Positions 1-10,042 of a stretch of DNA of 62,411 nucleotides are shown piece after piece; position 1 is the stretch's first letter; each line of letters opens with the position of its first letter. The stretch is from NCBI GenBank assembly GCA_023622765.1, contig JAMNYO010000013.1:1-62411 (forward strand), given 5' to 3'. A program made the translations under genes and the position numbers. Source of the DNA: Bacteroidota bacterium (GTDB taxonomy: Bacteria > Bacteroidota > Bacteroidia > Bacteroidales > Dysgonomonadaceae). Below the pieces are notes generated by a model. The model searched no databases. It was not told the DNA's origin and worked only from the letters and a program-made list of their open reading frames with translations.

Positions 1-426
1 GCGAATCTCTTCTCCTTCAGCTGATGCGTGAACGTATATTTCCGTAACTCCTTTCCACATGTACCCTTGTTCGTCATACAGCCCAGGTACTTTATCGCGA
101 GGTGCTACGGTGCCCCATCGGTAATATTTCCATTCCGAGGTTAGTGTCAGATGTACCCCAAAACTTTTGCTGGGATTAGCCGCGGCATATGAGGCAATTT
201 CATTGTACCAGGGACAGGGCGTCATTATGGTCGCTGAGCTGATCATCCCATTTTCCATTCCCTCTATCGTGGCTTTGTTAGCCGCATGGCACATGCCGGC
301 ATCATCGTTGTTAATGATCAAGATCCTGTCGTTTCGTGTAAATCCTAGTCTTTCGGCGAGGGTCTGACTATGTACGTTCATGCAGGAACAGATAAGGATC
401 ATTAAAATAAAAGCCGTTTTCTTCAT
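1..426 (-). CDS. YdjC/ChbG-like carbohydrate deacetylase, 3' end beyond window
   Basis: An open frame starts with ATG at 426 and runs off the left edge (142 codons visible). It begins with a signal peptide or lipoprotein-like leader (MKKTAFILMILICSCMNVHS). Two family motifs follow: NNDDAGMCHAAN (N-x-D-D-x-G, metal-binding Asp pair) and GVHLTLTSEW (second metal-site His). These are diagnostic of the YdjC/ChbG family, which deacetylates N-acetyl sugars in oligosaccharides. The secretory leader suggests a periplasmic or surface role, unlike cytosolic ChbG. It is the last visible gene of the minus-strand sugar locus, 28 bases after the broken PqaA-like gene. Substrate is unknown and the C-terminus cannot be judged. 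Confidence 0.8.
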   Translation of the reverse strand, partial: MKKTAFILMILICSCMNVHSQTLAERLGFTRNDRILIINNDDAGMCHAANKATIEGMENGMISSATIMTPCPWYNEIASYAAANPSKSFGVHLTLTSEWKYYRWGTVAPRDKVPGLYDEQGYMWKGVTEIYVHASAEGEEIR

Positions 427-453
427 ATTGTTTCGGTGATACAGGTGGATTAA

Positions 454-1664
454 CTATTTCACGAATACCTGCTTTTTGTCCGCGACGAAAGTACGCGTGC
501 TGACCGAATATTCTCCACCGTTGGGGTCAGGATAGATTAAATCAACGTAGAAAGCGGTGTAGCCATTTTTTGGATATTTTAAACGAACCTTTACGGTGGG
601 CCCTTCTTTTGAATCCAGTTTTATTGCTTGACTTGTCCAGGTAGATTGACGAAAATCGCGACTATCTGAAGAGGAGGTCCACAACCTGGCACCTATTAAC
701 TCACCGGAACTTGCTTTGACCTCAAGGTCAATATTTCGCCTCCTTTCGTTAAGGGCCCATGAACATTCCGGTATAGGGCTATTGGTCAGATTCAAAGCAA
801 AAAAGGCACTCAGGGCGGCCACGGCCTGTTTTTTATCTCCCAGGTTGTGACCCGCATTTGCCACGTAATGCAGCAAGTTGTGCCCGGGAATCTCGTTGAT
901 GTAGTGCTTCACGGCATCAACCGTCCAGTAAGGATCATTGGTGCCCAGTATAATCATTTTTGGCAACTGAAGCTTATTCCTGTAGGAGTAGGGGTCTATC
1001 ATCTTTACCACGGCACTTCCAAAGTCACTATGTAGTGCCTGTGGTATTTCGAGCTCCACGTAATCATGGATCTCTTTACTGTATTCTCCATACATCTCCT
1101 TTTGATACTCCAGTGTCGCGGGCATGTTCAACATGTCGATGACCATGGGAGCAATGGCTATGATCCGTTTATCTTCCGTCGCGGCTGATAGCCACGTGGT
1201 CCATCCCCGTTTTGAAGCTCCTGACACGACAAAGCGGTTTAGTCATCGGGAAAAGCAGTGGCCAAGCATAATTGGTATCTTTTTTAAACTCGTTTAACGT
1301 GTAGGATATCAAGGCATCTTCCGTTAATCCGTCATACAGGGGTTGATTGGGCACCTGGCGAAGTATAACGGTAACCGCCTGGTTTCTATGCGCTAAATCG
1401 GCCATGAATGACGCTGTTTCATCGTTTTTCCCCATCACGTTGGGAAACATGTTTCCACAAGATTTGTTGCCACTTTTGCGAGATAAACAAAACCGAGTAA
1501 GCTTGAGCTTGATTAACCGGATAAGTTTCACGCACCTCCCACGCGTTGGTGTAATCGTTGTTATTCAGGTAATGCATTAACGCTGTTTCAGGTGTCACGC
1601 CCTGTTGAGCAAAACCTACCAACGACAAAAGCAGGATAGAGATTACAGAGACTATTTTTTTCAT
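454..1664 (-). pseudogene. PhoPQ-activated (PqaA)-type alpha/beta hydrolase, broken by two deletions
   Basis: Three pieces in different frames add up to one PqaA-family protein. Piece 1 (from ATG 1664) has a signal peptide, then TPETALMHYLNNND and ends near SQKWQQILWKH. Piece 2 (about 1450-1230) carries PNVMGKNDE, LRQVPNQPLYDGLTEDALIS and WPLLFPMTK. Piece 3 (1240-454) carries the nucleophile region RFVVSGASKRGWTTWL, IDPYSYRNKL, GTNDPYW and the His motif NAGHNLGD. Compared with the family as I know it, roughly 25-30 residues are missing between pieces 1 and 2, and a similar stretch between PMTK and RFVVSG. Both losses shift the frame. Catalytic residues survive but a full product cannot be made by ordinary decoding. 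It would have been a secreted hydrolase at the end of the sugar-utilisation operon. Confidence 0.85.
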
Positions 1665-1705
1665 TTTTCCGATGTTGATTAATTAAAATGGTAATGGCAA
1701 CCCCC

Positions 1706-3892
1706 TCATTCCAAAACGCGTAAGTAACGGGCCATCCAGTAAGGCAGCAGGTATTCATCCCCGGCTAAAATCCTGTCGCTTTTCCTGTTGTTGTCCAGCT
1801 GGAACTCATTGGTATTGTGCCGGTTCATAGGGCGTTCCCCCTTGGGGAGTAACTCCCGGGTAGATTGTTCCCTGAAATTGTTGATGGAGTCTTTTGGTAA
1901 AAACTCTATATCTTTACGGTGGGAATTTTGCACCATGTACCTGCGGGTATCAGCGGGGAATTCTCGCAAATACCAAACTACAGACTCCAGGTCGATTTCT
2001 CCCGAGGTTCCGTAAGTTAGCAAGTTCCATAACGCGTTTCTTTCCGGCTTTTCTATTTCCCAGTGATCGTTGATTATCTTTCTGTACTCTTCCCTAAGGG
2101 TGTCATCAAAAGCGTAATGATACAATACCCAATAGGTAAGAAACGCCATCTCGTCATCGGAGTGATTCCAGTCTTCTCCCAGGGTTATTCCCTGATGCTT
2201 AAAACCGGGTGTAAACCGAATGTTTTTCATCGATACCTGCATGTTCTTCAGGTAACCATGTTCCTCCATCATGCGGTACGCTTCTGTTTTGTATATCTCC
2301 TTGCCGGTCAGCTTATACGCCAATTGTAGTCCCGCGATGGTCAGGGTACTGTTTAATTTCCTGTCAAACTGCGTGTCAGCATAAGAGTTCACATAGTCTG
2401 GATTCCATCTACCCCACAAGGTGGGCTGGCCATCGTAATCGATGAAGTAATAATCGTTGGTTATAATATGCGTCACGATGGCATCGATATAATCGGCAAC
2501 CCTTTGCTTCTCTTCCGGGTTTTCCGCGATAAACTGATCGATAACGGATGCCACGAAAATATATCCTACAAACTCATCGGTGCTGGTTGTTCCCTTCCAC
2601 CACCAATCCGGATCGATGGCAGGACGCCACGCGACGATGTCATTGGCGATGTATCCTGTTCGCTCAAAGCTCCTGCCCGAGAATCCCGTGATGGGATGGA
2701 TAACTATCAAGCGCTCGTAGGGTTCGAACGATTCCCAGACATACTGCTTAGCGGCTTCCTCTTTCGTCACCGCGTAACGGAAGGCCTGACTCCCCAGGTA
2801 AAAAGATGTCCAGAGACCATCGTTATCGCTATCCTCCAGACGGATTGTTGTGGGATCCTCTGGGTCCAATAACCGGGCTTCGGCAGAAAAGCCGAACCTT
2901 AAGTGGTACTTTCGGAGGTTCTCCTGTAGGTAGGTTGCTTTCTCGGCCAACGTCTCCTTTTTGAAATGGATTTTGTTTAACCCGGTGGGGGTAAGCAGAT
3001 AGGCATTGCCCAGTTGATCCAGCGTCATGTCGATCACGTTATTTTGGTCCAGCCAACGGTCGGCGGTAAAGTAACGGATGCCTTCCCTGTCTTTGTAATA
3101 CGCGCCAAAGTCAGTTGCAAACCAATGTCGACCGTTGACCGATAGCAACTTTTTGATTCCCGGCACGGGTAACCGGTTGCTCTTTTCCAATACCACGGAA
3201 CCCTTTTCGTCGGTTTCGTAATATCCGTCAGCAGTTCCCAGAACAATCCTCTCTTCGGCAATGGCCATAGCGGTTAAACCATCTCCCTCGTGGATTTTAC
3301 TCCATTGGTGGTTATCTAACCGGTAGACGGAGGTTGGCGACAACAGGTAAAACTTACCGGTACCTACTTGCAAATCAATAAAATGGTCATCGGGTAACTC
3401 TATGTCCAACAGCTTGTCGTCGCCATGGTACAAAGCAGATGCCTTATCTCCCAGCAGGAGCACCTCATCGCTCTTGTTGACCGCCAAACGGGTGTATTGA
3501 TTTTCGGGAAACTGCCCGCAAATCTTTCCTGCATGCCTGTTGGTAAGGAACCGGTCGGCATAGAGGTAGTACAGGTAACCCGTCTCTTCCTGGATAGTTA
3601 TGTCTACCGGGATTTTGTCGGCAAGAGAGCTATACATAAGGTCTTTGGCAATTACCTCCCCGGGGAAATCCCTGAATACTCCCTTGTCGGTCAGTATAAA
3701 CAGGCTGTTATCTCCGTTAATCACTACTTTTTTCAGCTCTGCACCATCCCATTTGGGTGATACCGTGTATTTTACCGAAACGGGAGTAATGTATGGTTCG
3801 TCTTTTACCAGTGCATCGGGTCTACCGTTTCCGGTAGACCCGCATGCAAGCAAAAAAGGTAATAATAGGGCGATGACAATAATTTTTTTCAT
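1706..3892 (-). CDS. Lipoprotein with propeller-like N-terminus and alpha-toroid-like C-terminus
   Basis: I chose the ATG at 3892 because it gives a clean lipoprotein signal (MKKIIVIALLLPFLLACGS, lipobox LLAC); an in-frame ATG at 3919 only adds nine residues. Residues about 40-330 show repeated short beta units of the kind seen in beta-propellers (LFILTDKGVF, YLLSPTSVYRL, IVLGTADGYYETD, AYLLTPTGLNKI). The remainder is helical and aromatic-rich (DNDGLWTSFYLGSQAFRYAVT, DWWWKGTTSTDEFVGYIF, EDWNHSDDEMAFLTYW), like an (alpha/alpha)6 toroid of glycosidases or lyases. I do not recognise a named family. It lies directly downstream of SusD, so a surface-attached carbohydrate-active role is likely. Acidic residues in the STDEF and HSDDEM stretches are candidate catalytic positions, by inference only. 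Confidence 0.75.
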   Translation of the reverse strand: MKKIIVIALLLPFLLACGSTGNGRPDALVKDEPYITPVSVKYTVSPKWDGAELKKVVINGDNSLFILTDKGVFRDFPGEVIAKDLMYSSLADKIPVDITIQEETGYLYYLYADRFLTNRHAGKICGQFPENQYTRLAVNKSDEVLLLGDKASALYHGDDKLLDIELPDDHFIDLQVGTGKFYLLSPTSVYRLDNHQWSKIHEGDGLTAMAIAEERIVLGTADGYYETDEKGSVVLEKSNRLPVPGIKKLLSVNGRHWFATDFGAYYKDREGIRYFTADRWLDQNNVIDMTLDQLGNAYLLTPTGLNKIHFKKETLAEKATYLQENLRKYHLRFGFSAEARLLDPEDPTTIRLEDSDNDGLWTSFYLGSQAFRYAVTKEEAAKQYVWESFEPYERLIVIHPITGFSGRSFERTGYIANDIVAWRPAIDPDWWWKGTTSTDEFVGYIFVASVIDQFIAENPEEKQRVADYIDAIVTHIITNDYYFIDYDGQPTLWGRWNPDYVNSYADTQFDRKLNSTLTIAGLQLAYKLTGKEIYKTEAYRMMEEHGYLKNMQVSMKNIRFTPGFKHQGITLGEDWNHSDDEMAFLTYWVLYHYAFDDTLREEYRKIINDHWEIEKPERNALWNLLTYGTSGEIDLESVVWYLREFPADTRRYMVQNSHRKDIEFLPKDSINNFREQSTRELLPKGERPMNRHNTNEFQLDNNRKSDRILAGDEYLLPYWMARYLRVLE

Positions 3893-3929
3893 CAGAATTA
3901 TTTTGATTATTCTTTGCAATGTTTGTCAA

Positions 3930-5582
3930 TCAATAGGGTTTCCCTGTTCCCTGAAGGAGCCACATTTTCGACCAGGCACTGTTCTTGCTTGTTTCATCGC
4001 CTAAGTATTGTGTAGCCTCCAACTTCCCGATCGCAGCCTCGGCATTTTCCCTGTTTTTCTCTATTTCACTGGTTAAATGGTAATAGAAACGAAGTGGAAG
4101 CTTCTCCCTTTTGGCTACTTCTCCAGCCTTTAGTTCCGGTAGGCCGGTCCTTCGCCAGTCGAACCACGCTTCGGCGGCTGCTGACCAACTGGCGATCCAC
4201 TTCTGAGTCATTATACTCTCGAGGCCCGAATAAGGAGCTCCCATCATGTAATTGTTGAATGAATTGTCAACCCCCCAGACTTTAAAGGATTCTTTTATCC
4301 CATTGGCGTAATGTTCTTCGGGAGTTCCTGGGGCCCAGCCATATAAAGCGGCTTCGGCAAGGATGAAGTTGATTTCGGATGCCGACATGAGTCTCATTTG
4401 CAACAGGTTACCTTTGGTTGCCTTGTAAATGTTGTTCAGTTGAGAAACATGGGGATTGTAGGTCCCCTGGCCGGCGTCGGGCTTCTTGTTGTAAATCTGG
4501 GCTATTCTGCATCCCGGAGGTATGCCCACATATTCCTGGTCAAAATCGATGCTCACGCCATTTGCCGCCAGATAGGCATCGGCCACATCCTGAGAAATTT
4601 CCCGTTTCCCGTTCACAACACGGTCAATATTGGTGCCGCTAACCAATACGTAAGGGGTTTCTATTTTATTTGCCCAAACGGCAAGCCTAGGATCTTTTAG
4701 GTCCTGAAGGGTTTCTACCAAAGTAGAACAAAGTTTTAACCGCATATAGCTTCCGCTCGGTGAGATGTCGTATACGGTATTGGTAGGCCATGAATCACCG
4801 GATGCCGACCCGATGTATCCCACGTTTGCATCGTCATTTGAAGAGGTTATCAATGGGTACTTGTTACTGTCTGAAGTAATTTTCCTGATACCCTCTTTCG
4901 CGTAACTTGGCTCTTTCAACGACAGACGCATATAATAACGGAGCGCCAACGAATTGGCCAGCTTTCTCCATTTGGCAACATCGCCGTTGTAAAGTACATC
5001 TTGGGTTGAATTGATGTTTTTGTATTCGGCAACATTTTTGGAAAGAAGCAGATTGGCCGTATCGAGGTCGTTAATGATGCCGTGGTAAATGTCTTGCTGT
5101 GCATCAAAAGCCGGTTTGAAAAACTCTGAACCCTGTTCCGCCTTTAAGGCATCGGTGTAGGGTGCATCTCCCCATAGATCGGTTATCAGGCCAAAAGTAT
5201 ATGCTTTTAGAATGAGTCCGACTCCCTGGTGAAATTCGTACCCACCTGCTACCGCTTTATTATAGTATTCATCGGCATTTCGCAAGATTCCATAATACCC
5301 TGACCAGCTTTGACTTAAGTTAGTCCATTCATAGCTGTTGTGTCCGTCTGACCATCCATCTTTTTGGGTATGTTGCATGACCCCGGCAATATCGCCGAAC
5401 CCTAGGCCCACTACCGTTTGTCCAATCCCGGTGATAACAGTTGGCAGCAACAGGTTAAGATCGGCAACTTCAGGTGCGATATCATTGGGATTGATGTTTA
5501 ACTCGGTAAGGTCTTTACATGAAACGAGGGTAGTAAAAACCAATATTAGGATAAAAATAAAGCTGTTATTTATCTTTTTCAT
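3930..5582 (-). CDS. SusD/RagB-family surface glycan-binding lipoprotein
   Basis: 550 residues with a lipoprotein signal (lipobox LVSC) followed by KDLTELNINPNDIAP, typical of the SusD-like group that begins with 'N-x-NPN'. Other family marks are IAGVMQHTQ, the tetratricopeptide-like helices around LILKAYTFGLITDLWGDAPY, and the C-terminal MTQKWIASWSAAAEAWFDWRRTG region. It works as the lid of the SusC barrel, capturing oligosaccharides at the outer membrane. It is 19 bases downstream of susC and clearly co-transcribed. It appears full length. Substrate is not readable from sequence. Confidence 0.95.
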   Translation of the reverse strand: MKKINNSFIFILILVFTTLVSCKDLTELNINPNDIAPEVADLNLLLPTVITGIGQTVVGLGFGDIAGVMQHTQKDGWSDGHNSYEWTNLSQSWSGYYGILRNADEYYNKAVAGGYEFHQGVGLILKAYTFGLITDLWGDAPYTDALKAEQGSEFFKPAFDAQQDIYHGIINDLDTANLLLSKNVAEYKNINSTQDVLYNGDVAKWRKLANSLALRYYMRLSLKEPSYAKEGIRKITSDSNKYPLITSSNDDANVGYIGSASGDSWPTNTVYDISPSGSYMRLKLCSTLVETLQDLKDPRLAVWANKIETPYVLVSGTNIDRVVNGKREISQDVADAYLAANGVSIDFDQEYVGIPPGCRIAQIYNKKPDAGQGTYNPHVSQLNNIYKATKGNLLQMRLMSASEINFILAEAALYGWAPGTPEEHYANGIKESFKVWGVDNSFNNYMMGAPYSGLESIMTQKWIASWSAAAEAWFDWRRTGLPELKAGEVAKREKLPLRFYYHLTSEIEKNRENAEAAIGKLEATQYLGDETSKNSAWSKMWLLQGTGKPY

Positions 5583-5601
5583 GATGGCAATGATTAATTC
5601 G

Positions 5602-8600
5602 TTAGAAAGAGAAATTTAATTTAAATCCAATGGGAACAACCCAAGGGTCAACATTATACCGCTCAACACCCTGACTGAAGTGTCCGCCACCTTCTGCTTG
5701 GAACGCCCTTTCCGGATCCACACCCAATTCAGAAGACTTAGTCCATAAAATGATGTTACGGCTATACACTGAAACATTCACATCACTTAAGCCCCATTGT
5801 CGCGCTATCTTACCTGGCAACTGGTAGCCTAACGATATCTCTCTCAGTTTGATATAATCGGCGTTGAATAGGTTCGATTCACCAATTTCCCACGGGTAAT
5901 TCAGCGCGGAGGGAAGGAAAAGAGTACCTTCGGCACCAAGATTTTCCCGCCTCAAGATAAAATTGCCGTTTTCATCATACTCTCCCATAACCCCCGGTGC
6001 AAAAAAGCCATCATACACGATGGTACCGCTGTAAGACTCGGGGAATCCCCCTTCCTCCGGAGTATGACCGCCAACCGGTACCGGTCGGTTGATAAACAGT
6101 AATTTATCGGCATTGGCTATAACCCAGTCGCGCAACTCGTTGCTTGCCTTACCTCCCAGCGGGCCGGGATTTACAATTTGATCGAGCCATGCTCCATTCT
6201 CCTTGTCTTCCGATAAATACCTCCATGTTTGTGAGACATACTGTCCGCCAGAACGCCAATCGACAGTCATGTTTAAGGTGAATCTCTTCCAGGAAAGCGA
6301 AGTTTGCATCCCCATAATAAAATTGGGATTGTAATTCCCTACCTTTGTAAACTCTTCTTCATGCTGCCACGCGAGTTGGGTTTCCGACAGGAGCGGATAA
6401 CCGTAGTATTTGGAATTTTTATCCGTTACCCGTTTTACCTTCTGCGAATAGAGATCGCCTACCAGCCCATCACGACCTTCAGCAGCACTTTTGGCGTATG
6501 CAATACTTTTTACCCTACCTTCGTTCCACGCTTCAATGAAGTCTATACCTTCGGCGAGCTCGAGTATGGTGGTTTTGTTTTTGGTGAAATTGATGTTTAC
6601 ATCCCATTGCCAGTCGTTTGTTTTAACGGGAGTGAATCCCAACATGAATTCAACGCCTTTGCTTTGGATCAGTCCCGCATTGACGAAGACGCTACTGAAT
6701 CCGGTTGATACAGCCAGGGGTACCGAAAACATCTGGTTTTCGTTCTTATTTTGATAGTAAGTTCCTTCGAATCTCAGGCGATTAGAAAACAGACGAATGT
6801 CGGTGCCCAATTCGTAGGAGGTAATCAATTCCGGCTTCAATTCAGGGGCTAGCAAACCTCCAGATTTTGATAACCTCGTGGCCTCCCCCCATTGTCCTGA
6901 ATTTCCATAGGTGGCAAGCAGTCTGTAAGGTGAGGTGTCATTACCCACTTGTGCCCATCCGCCTCTGAGTTTGAACATGTCGACCTTCTTCCCCATGTTA
7001 ATGATTTTATCGAACATCAAACTTAGTGATGCCGAGGGATAGAAGTAGGAGCGGTTTTGTTTTGGTAGCGCACTCGACCAATCGTTGCGGGCAGTCAAAT
7101 CGACATAGGCTATATCTTTCCATCCCCAATTCATCATGCCGTATACACTATTGATCTGTTTTTCATACCTCGCATTGGAATAGTTCAGCGCACCCGAACT
7201 GATGTTCCTGATTGTATACACGTTAGGAACAACCAAACCGGCGCCGGGTTTTGAGGAGGTACTTATACCGGATGATTTTGAATACCTCACATTGCCCCCA
7301 CCGGAAAGGATAAGTGAAAAGTCATTCCAATTTTTTTTCCAGGTGGCTAACGCGTCGATGTTTCTTTCAACATTGTTTCCATTATAGATTCCATAAGCCC
7401 CATTATTGGCCTCCTGAGTATACCCGGGAGCTATCTTGGTTTCCCGTACTTCATCCAACTTGTTGAGCGAATACCTCCCCGTGATATTCAGATTATCAAG
7501 AATATCCCAACTAACGGCCACATTCCCGAAAAGGAGGTATCTCCTGAAGCTATTGTTTACATCATAGGCCAGGAACCACGGGTTCTCATGGGCATTGGAT
7601 ACTCGTTTGATATCACCACTTCCTATTTTATAGTCGCGTAATTTGTTGATATCGATATTCGCGGGATGTGCGTAAACCCATTGGAGAGGGTTTGTACCTC
7701 TATTTGACGAAGGCCTGTTGTCAGCCCAATTATCGGAGAAGTTAATGTTGGTGTTCACCGTCAAGTTTTTGGTTGCTTTTGAGGAGGCTGACAGCGACAG
7801 GCTGTTTTTATTCAGGTCGGAGTTGGGTATCAGCCCGGAGTGCGTCATATTGGTCAAGCCGAGACGAAAATTAACTAACCCCTCTCCGCTAGAAATGGTG
7901 GCGCTGTTGGTAGTGGTAAATGCATAATCCTTTACAAAGTCCTTTATATTATTGGGATATGAAACCAGTTCAGTGGGTACCGCCACACCGTTGGCGTCTA
8001 GTGGTGCATCCCACTGGACAGCCCAGTAGCCTTTGTCAAGCTCAGGGCCTGCAAAAGATTTTTGGTCGGGAGTAACGATCGGTAATATACCCCCGCCGAC
8101 ATCTTCGGGGCGATAGGAGAAGTAACCGGTAGCAAACCGATGATGGGTTTTCAGGTACCGAACCGGGAGATCAAAAACCGTATTGGAGGTGATCGTCACT
8201 TTCATTTTTTGTTTTTCTCTCGCCTTCTTGGTAGTGATAAGAACCACACCGTTACCGGCACGTGTCCCGTAAAGTGCAGCGGCATTCGCACCTTTCAGGA
8301 TTGAGACACTTTCTATGCTCTCGGGGTCGATGTCAGCGATGGCGTTGCCGTAGTCGACACGGTTGTCCGAACCAAATCCCCCGACGTTATTGATGGAGTT
8401 TGACATGGGAACACCGTCAACCACGAATAACGGTTGGTTGTCGGAACTCATGGAAGATGCCCCCCGGATAATCATACTTACCGATGAACCGGCCCCGCCC
8501 GTGGAGCTTATGGTTACCCCTGAAACTTTTCCTGACATTGAATTCAACAGGTTTTCCTGAGCGATCCGCGTCAACTCTTCTCCTCCCACCTTACCGACGG

Positions 8601-9006
8601 AGAAACCCAGTGATTTTTCTTCACGCTTGATACCCAGGGCTGTTACTATCACTTCATCAAGGTGTTCCATGCTCTCCTCCATCGCCACGTTGAGTATTCT
8701 TCTACCTTGGACGTCTACTTCTTGAGATTGGAAACCAATGAATGAAAAATGCAACGTGGCGTTGTCAACTACCTCAATATTGTATTTCCCATCTATGTCT
8801 GTAACCGTACCGATAAAAGTTCCCTTTACCACGATGCTGACCCCTGAAAGGGGTGTGTTGTCGGTTGCCGAGGTTACTGTACCTGTAACCTCGATTCTCT
8901 CTTGAGCAGCAGATTTCACAGAAAACAGAGTAATGCATATCCCTGTTAACAAAACAAAGATGTGAAAGCGCTTAGGATATTTATTTAGAATTCTTTTCGT
9001 CTTCAT
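5602..9006 (-). CDS. SusC/RagA-family TonB-dependent outer-membrane transporter
   Basis: 1134 residues. After the signal peptide comes a carboxypeptidase-regulatory-like domain (VTGTVTSATDNTPLSGVSIVVKG), the TonB-box/linker DEVIVTALGIKREEKSLG, then a plug domain containing SGKVSGVTISSTGGAG, IRGASSMS, PLFVVDGVPM and AALYGTRAGNGVVLITTKK. The rest is a 22-strand barrel ending in an aromatic residue (GFKLNFSF). It imports oligosaccharides with energy from TonB, partnered by the SusD downstream. Full length and intact, in contrast to several neighbours. Confidence 0.96.
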   Translation of the reverse strand: MKTKRILNKYPKRFHIFVLLTGICITLFSVKSAAQERIEVTGTVTSATDNTPLSGVSIVVKGTFIGTVTDIDGKYNIEVVDNATLHFSFIGFQSQEVDVQGRRILNVAMEESMEHLDEVIVTALGIKREEKSLGFSVGKVGGEELTRIAQENLLNSMSGKVSGVTISSTGGAGSSVSMIIRGASSMSSDNQPLFVVDGVPMSNSINNVGGFGSDNRVDYGNAIADIDPESIESVSILKGANAAALYGTRAGNGVVLITTKKAREKQKMKVTITSNTVFDLPVRYLKTHHRFATGYFSYRPEDVGGGILPIVTPDQKSFAGPELDKGYWAVQWDAPLDANGVAVPTELVSYPNNIKDFVKDYAFTTTNSATISSGEGLVNFRLGLTNMTHSGLIPNSDLNKNSLSLSASSKATKNLTVNTNINFSDNWADNRPSSNRGTNPLQWVYAHPANIDINKLRDYKIGSGDIKRVSNAHENPWFLAYDVNNSFRRYLLFGNVAVSWDILDNLNITGRYSLNKLDEVRETKIAPGYTQEANNGAYGIYNGNNVERNIDALATWKKNWNDFSLILSGGGNVRYSKSSGISTSSKPGAGLVVPNVYTIRNISSGALNYSNARYEKQINSVYGMMNWGWKDIAYVDLTARNDWSSALPKQNRSYFYPSASLSLMFDKIINMGKKVDMFKLRGGWAQVGNDTSPYRLLATYGNSGQWGEATRLSKSGGLLAPELKPELITSYELGTDIRLFSNRLRFEGTYYQNKNENQMFSVPLAVSTGFSSVFVNAGLIQSKGVEFMLGFTPVKTNDWQWDVNINFTKNKTTILELAEGIDFIEAWNEGRVKSIAYAKSAAEGRDGLVGDLYSQKVKRVTDKNSKYYGYPLLSETQLAWQHEEEFTKVGNYNPNFIMGMQTSLSWKRFTLNMTVDWRSGGQYVSQTWRYLSEDKENGAWLDQIVNPGPLGGKASNELRDWVIANADKLLFINRPVPVGGHTPEEGGFPESYSGTIVYDGFFAPGVMGEYDENGNFILRRENLGAEGTLFLPSALNYPWEIGESNLFNADYIKLREISLGYQLPGKIARQWGLSDVNVSVYSRNIILWTKSSELGVDPERAFQAEGGGHFSQGVERYNVDPWVVPIGFKLNFSF

Positions 9007-9029
9007 GCTGAATAAAGTTCAATGATTAT

Positions 9030-9995
9030 TTACTTAACAACCTCAAAACTAAGCACTAAGGCATGTGTGTTTATCCCGATAATTTGAGCTGGACTTGTGC
9101 CTGCCGCCATAAACAGGACCAATTGCATACGTGTGTCGGTAATAGATTTTACCATCACTTTGCGTTGAAAATCTCGAAGACCGATAAACTCTGTGCCGGA
9201 AAAATCCAACGTCATTACGTTATTGAATACAATCGAGTAAGTCGGCGGAGCATAGACAGACGAGACGGTAAAATTATCCTTTTCTTTAAAGGTGAAAGTG
9301 GCCCCAGCTTGTGGGGTGTACTTTGCAATACACAAACCGTATTGTTGTCCGTTTGCATTGATAATACCGGCTCCTCCACTGCCCATCATTTCATAAACCA
9401 GTCCAGTTAAAGCTCCTCCATCTTCTTTAACATCATGCCTGTAACTACCATCGTAGTGAAAAGTAAACTCGTCTTTGTAAACGTCTCCCATTACAAATTC
9501 AGAAGTGAATATTCCGTCGGGGAGCGGTCTGGGTGTTCCGCTTACGACACTCAACCCCGCGTCGGCATTAGCAAGATAATCTCCTGCCGAAGAGTGATTT
9601 GTCGTGAGCTTCCAAGTCTTGCCCTTATACCCTTCAGCGGTATGATCTCCCGTTAATAGGGCATACGGCGTAAGGGCAACGGCTAAATTTACCTGGGCGG
9701 TTACTGAATTACCACTCTTGTCTTTTGCCGTTAATGTAGCGACATAATACCCCCCCTCGTCGTACACGTGTACGGGGTTTTTCTCATTGCTACTGTTTCC
9801 ATCCCCAAAATCCCACTCCCAGCTTACCGCACTGTGGGTAAGCGCTGTGAATGCGGCCTGTTTCCCATCTATACTGTGGAAAATCAGGGCGGAAAGCGGT
9901 AAGTCATCCCCAGTATCTTCACTGGAACACGATGGGAAAAAGAGGGCCATCATGCCCAGTAAGAGGGGGGCAAAGTGCAAATAACGTGTTTTCAT
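9030..9995 (-). CDS. PKD-domain surface lipoprotein (SusE/F-like position)
   Basis: 321 residues with a lipoprotein signal (FPSC, Cys 23). Residues about 38-105 form a PKD/Ig-like domain with the hallmark WEWDFGDGNSS and YDEGGYYVATLTA. The C-terminal two thirds is a beta-rich domain with GKTWKLTTN and FTFHYDGSYRHD, resembling Bacteroidota lipoproteins often annotated as glycan-binding accessory proteins. It lies immediately upstream of susC, so it is probably an outer-leaflet carbohydrate-binding protein. No catalytic motif is visible. Confidence 0.85.
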   Translation of the reverse strand: MKTRYLHFAPLLLGMMALFFPSCSSEDTGDDLPLSALIFHSIDGKQAAFTALTHSAVSWEWDFGDGNSSNEKNPVHVYDEGGYYVATLTAKDKSGNSVTAQVNLAVALTPYALLTGDHTAEGYKGKTWKLTTNHSSAGDYLANADAGLSVVSGTPRPLPDGIFTSEFVMGDVYKDEFTFHYDGSYRHDVKEDGGALTGLVYEMMGSGGAGIINANGQQYGLCIAKYTPQAGATFTFKEKDNFTVSSVYAPPTYSIVFNNVMTLDFSGTEFIGLRDFQRKVMVKSITDTRMQLVLFMAAGTSPAQIIGINTHALVLSFEVVK

Positions 9996-10042
9996 AAAAT
10001 CTTTACTTTACTATTATTAATAGATTTGAATTCATTTTCAAT

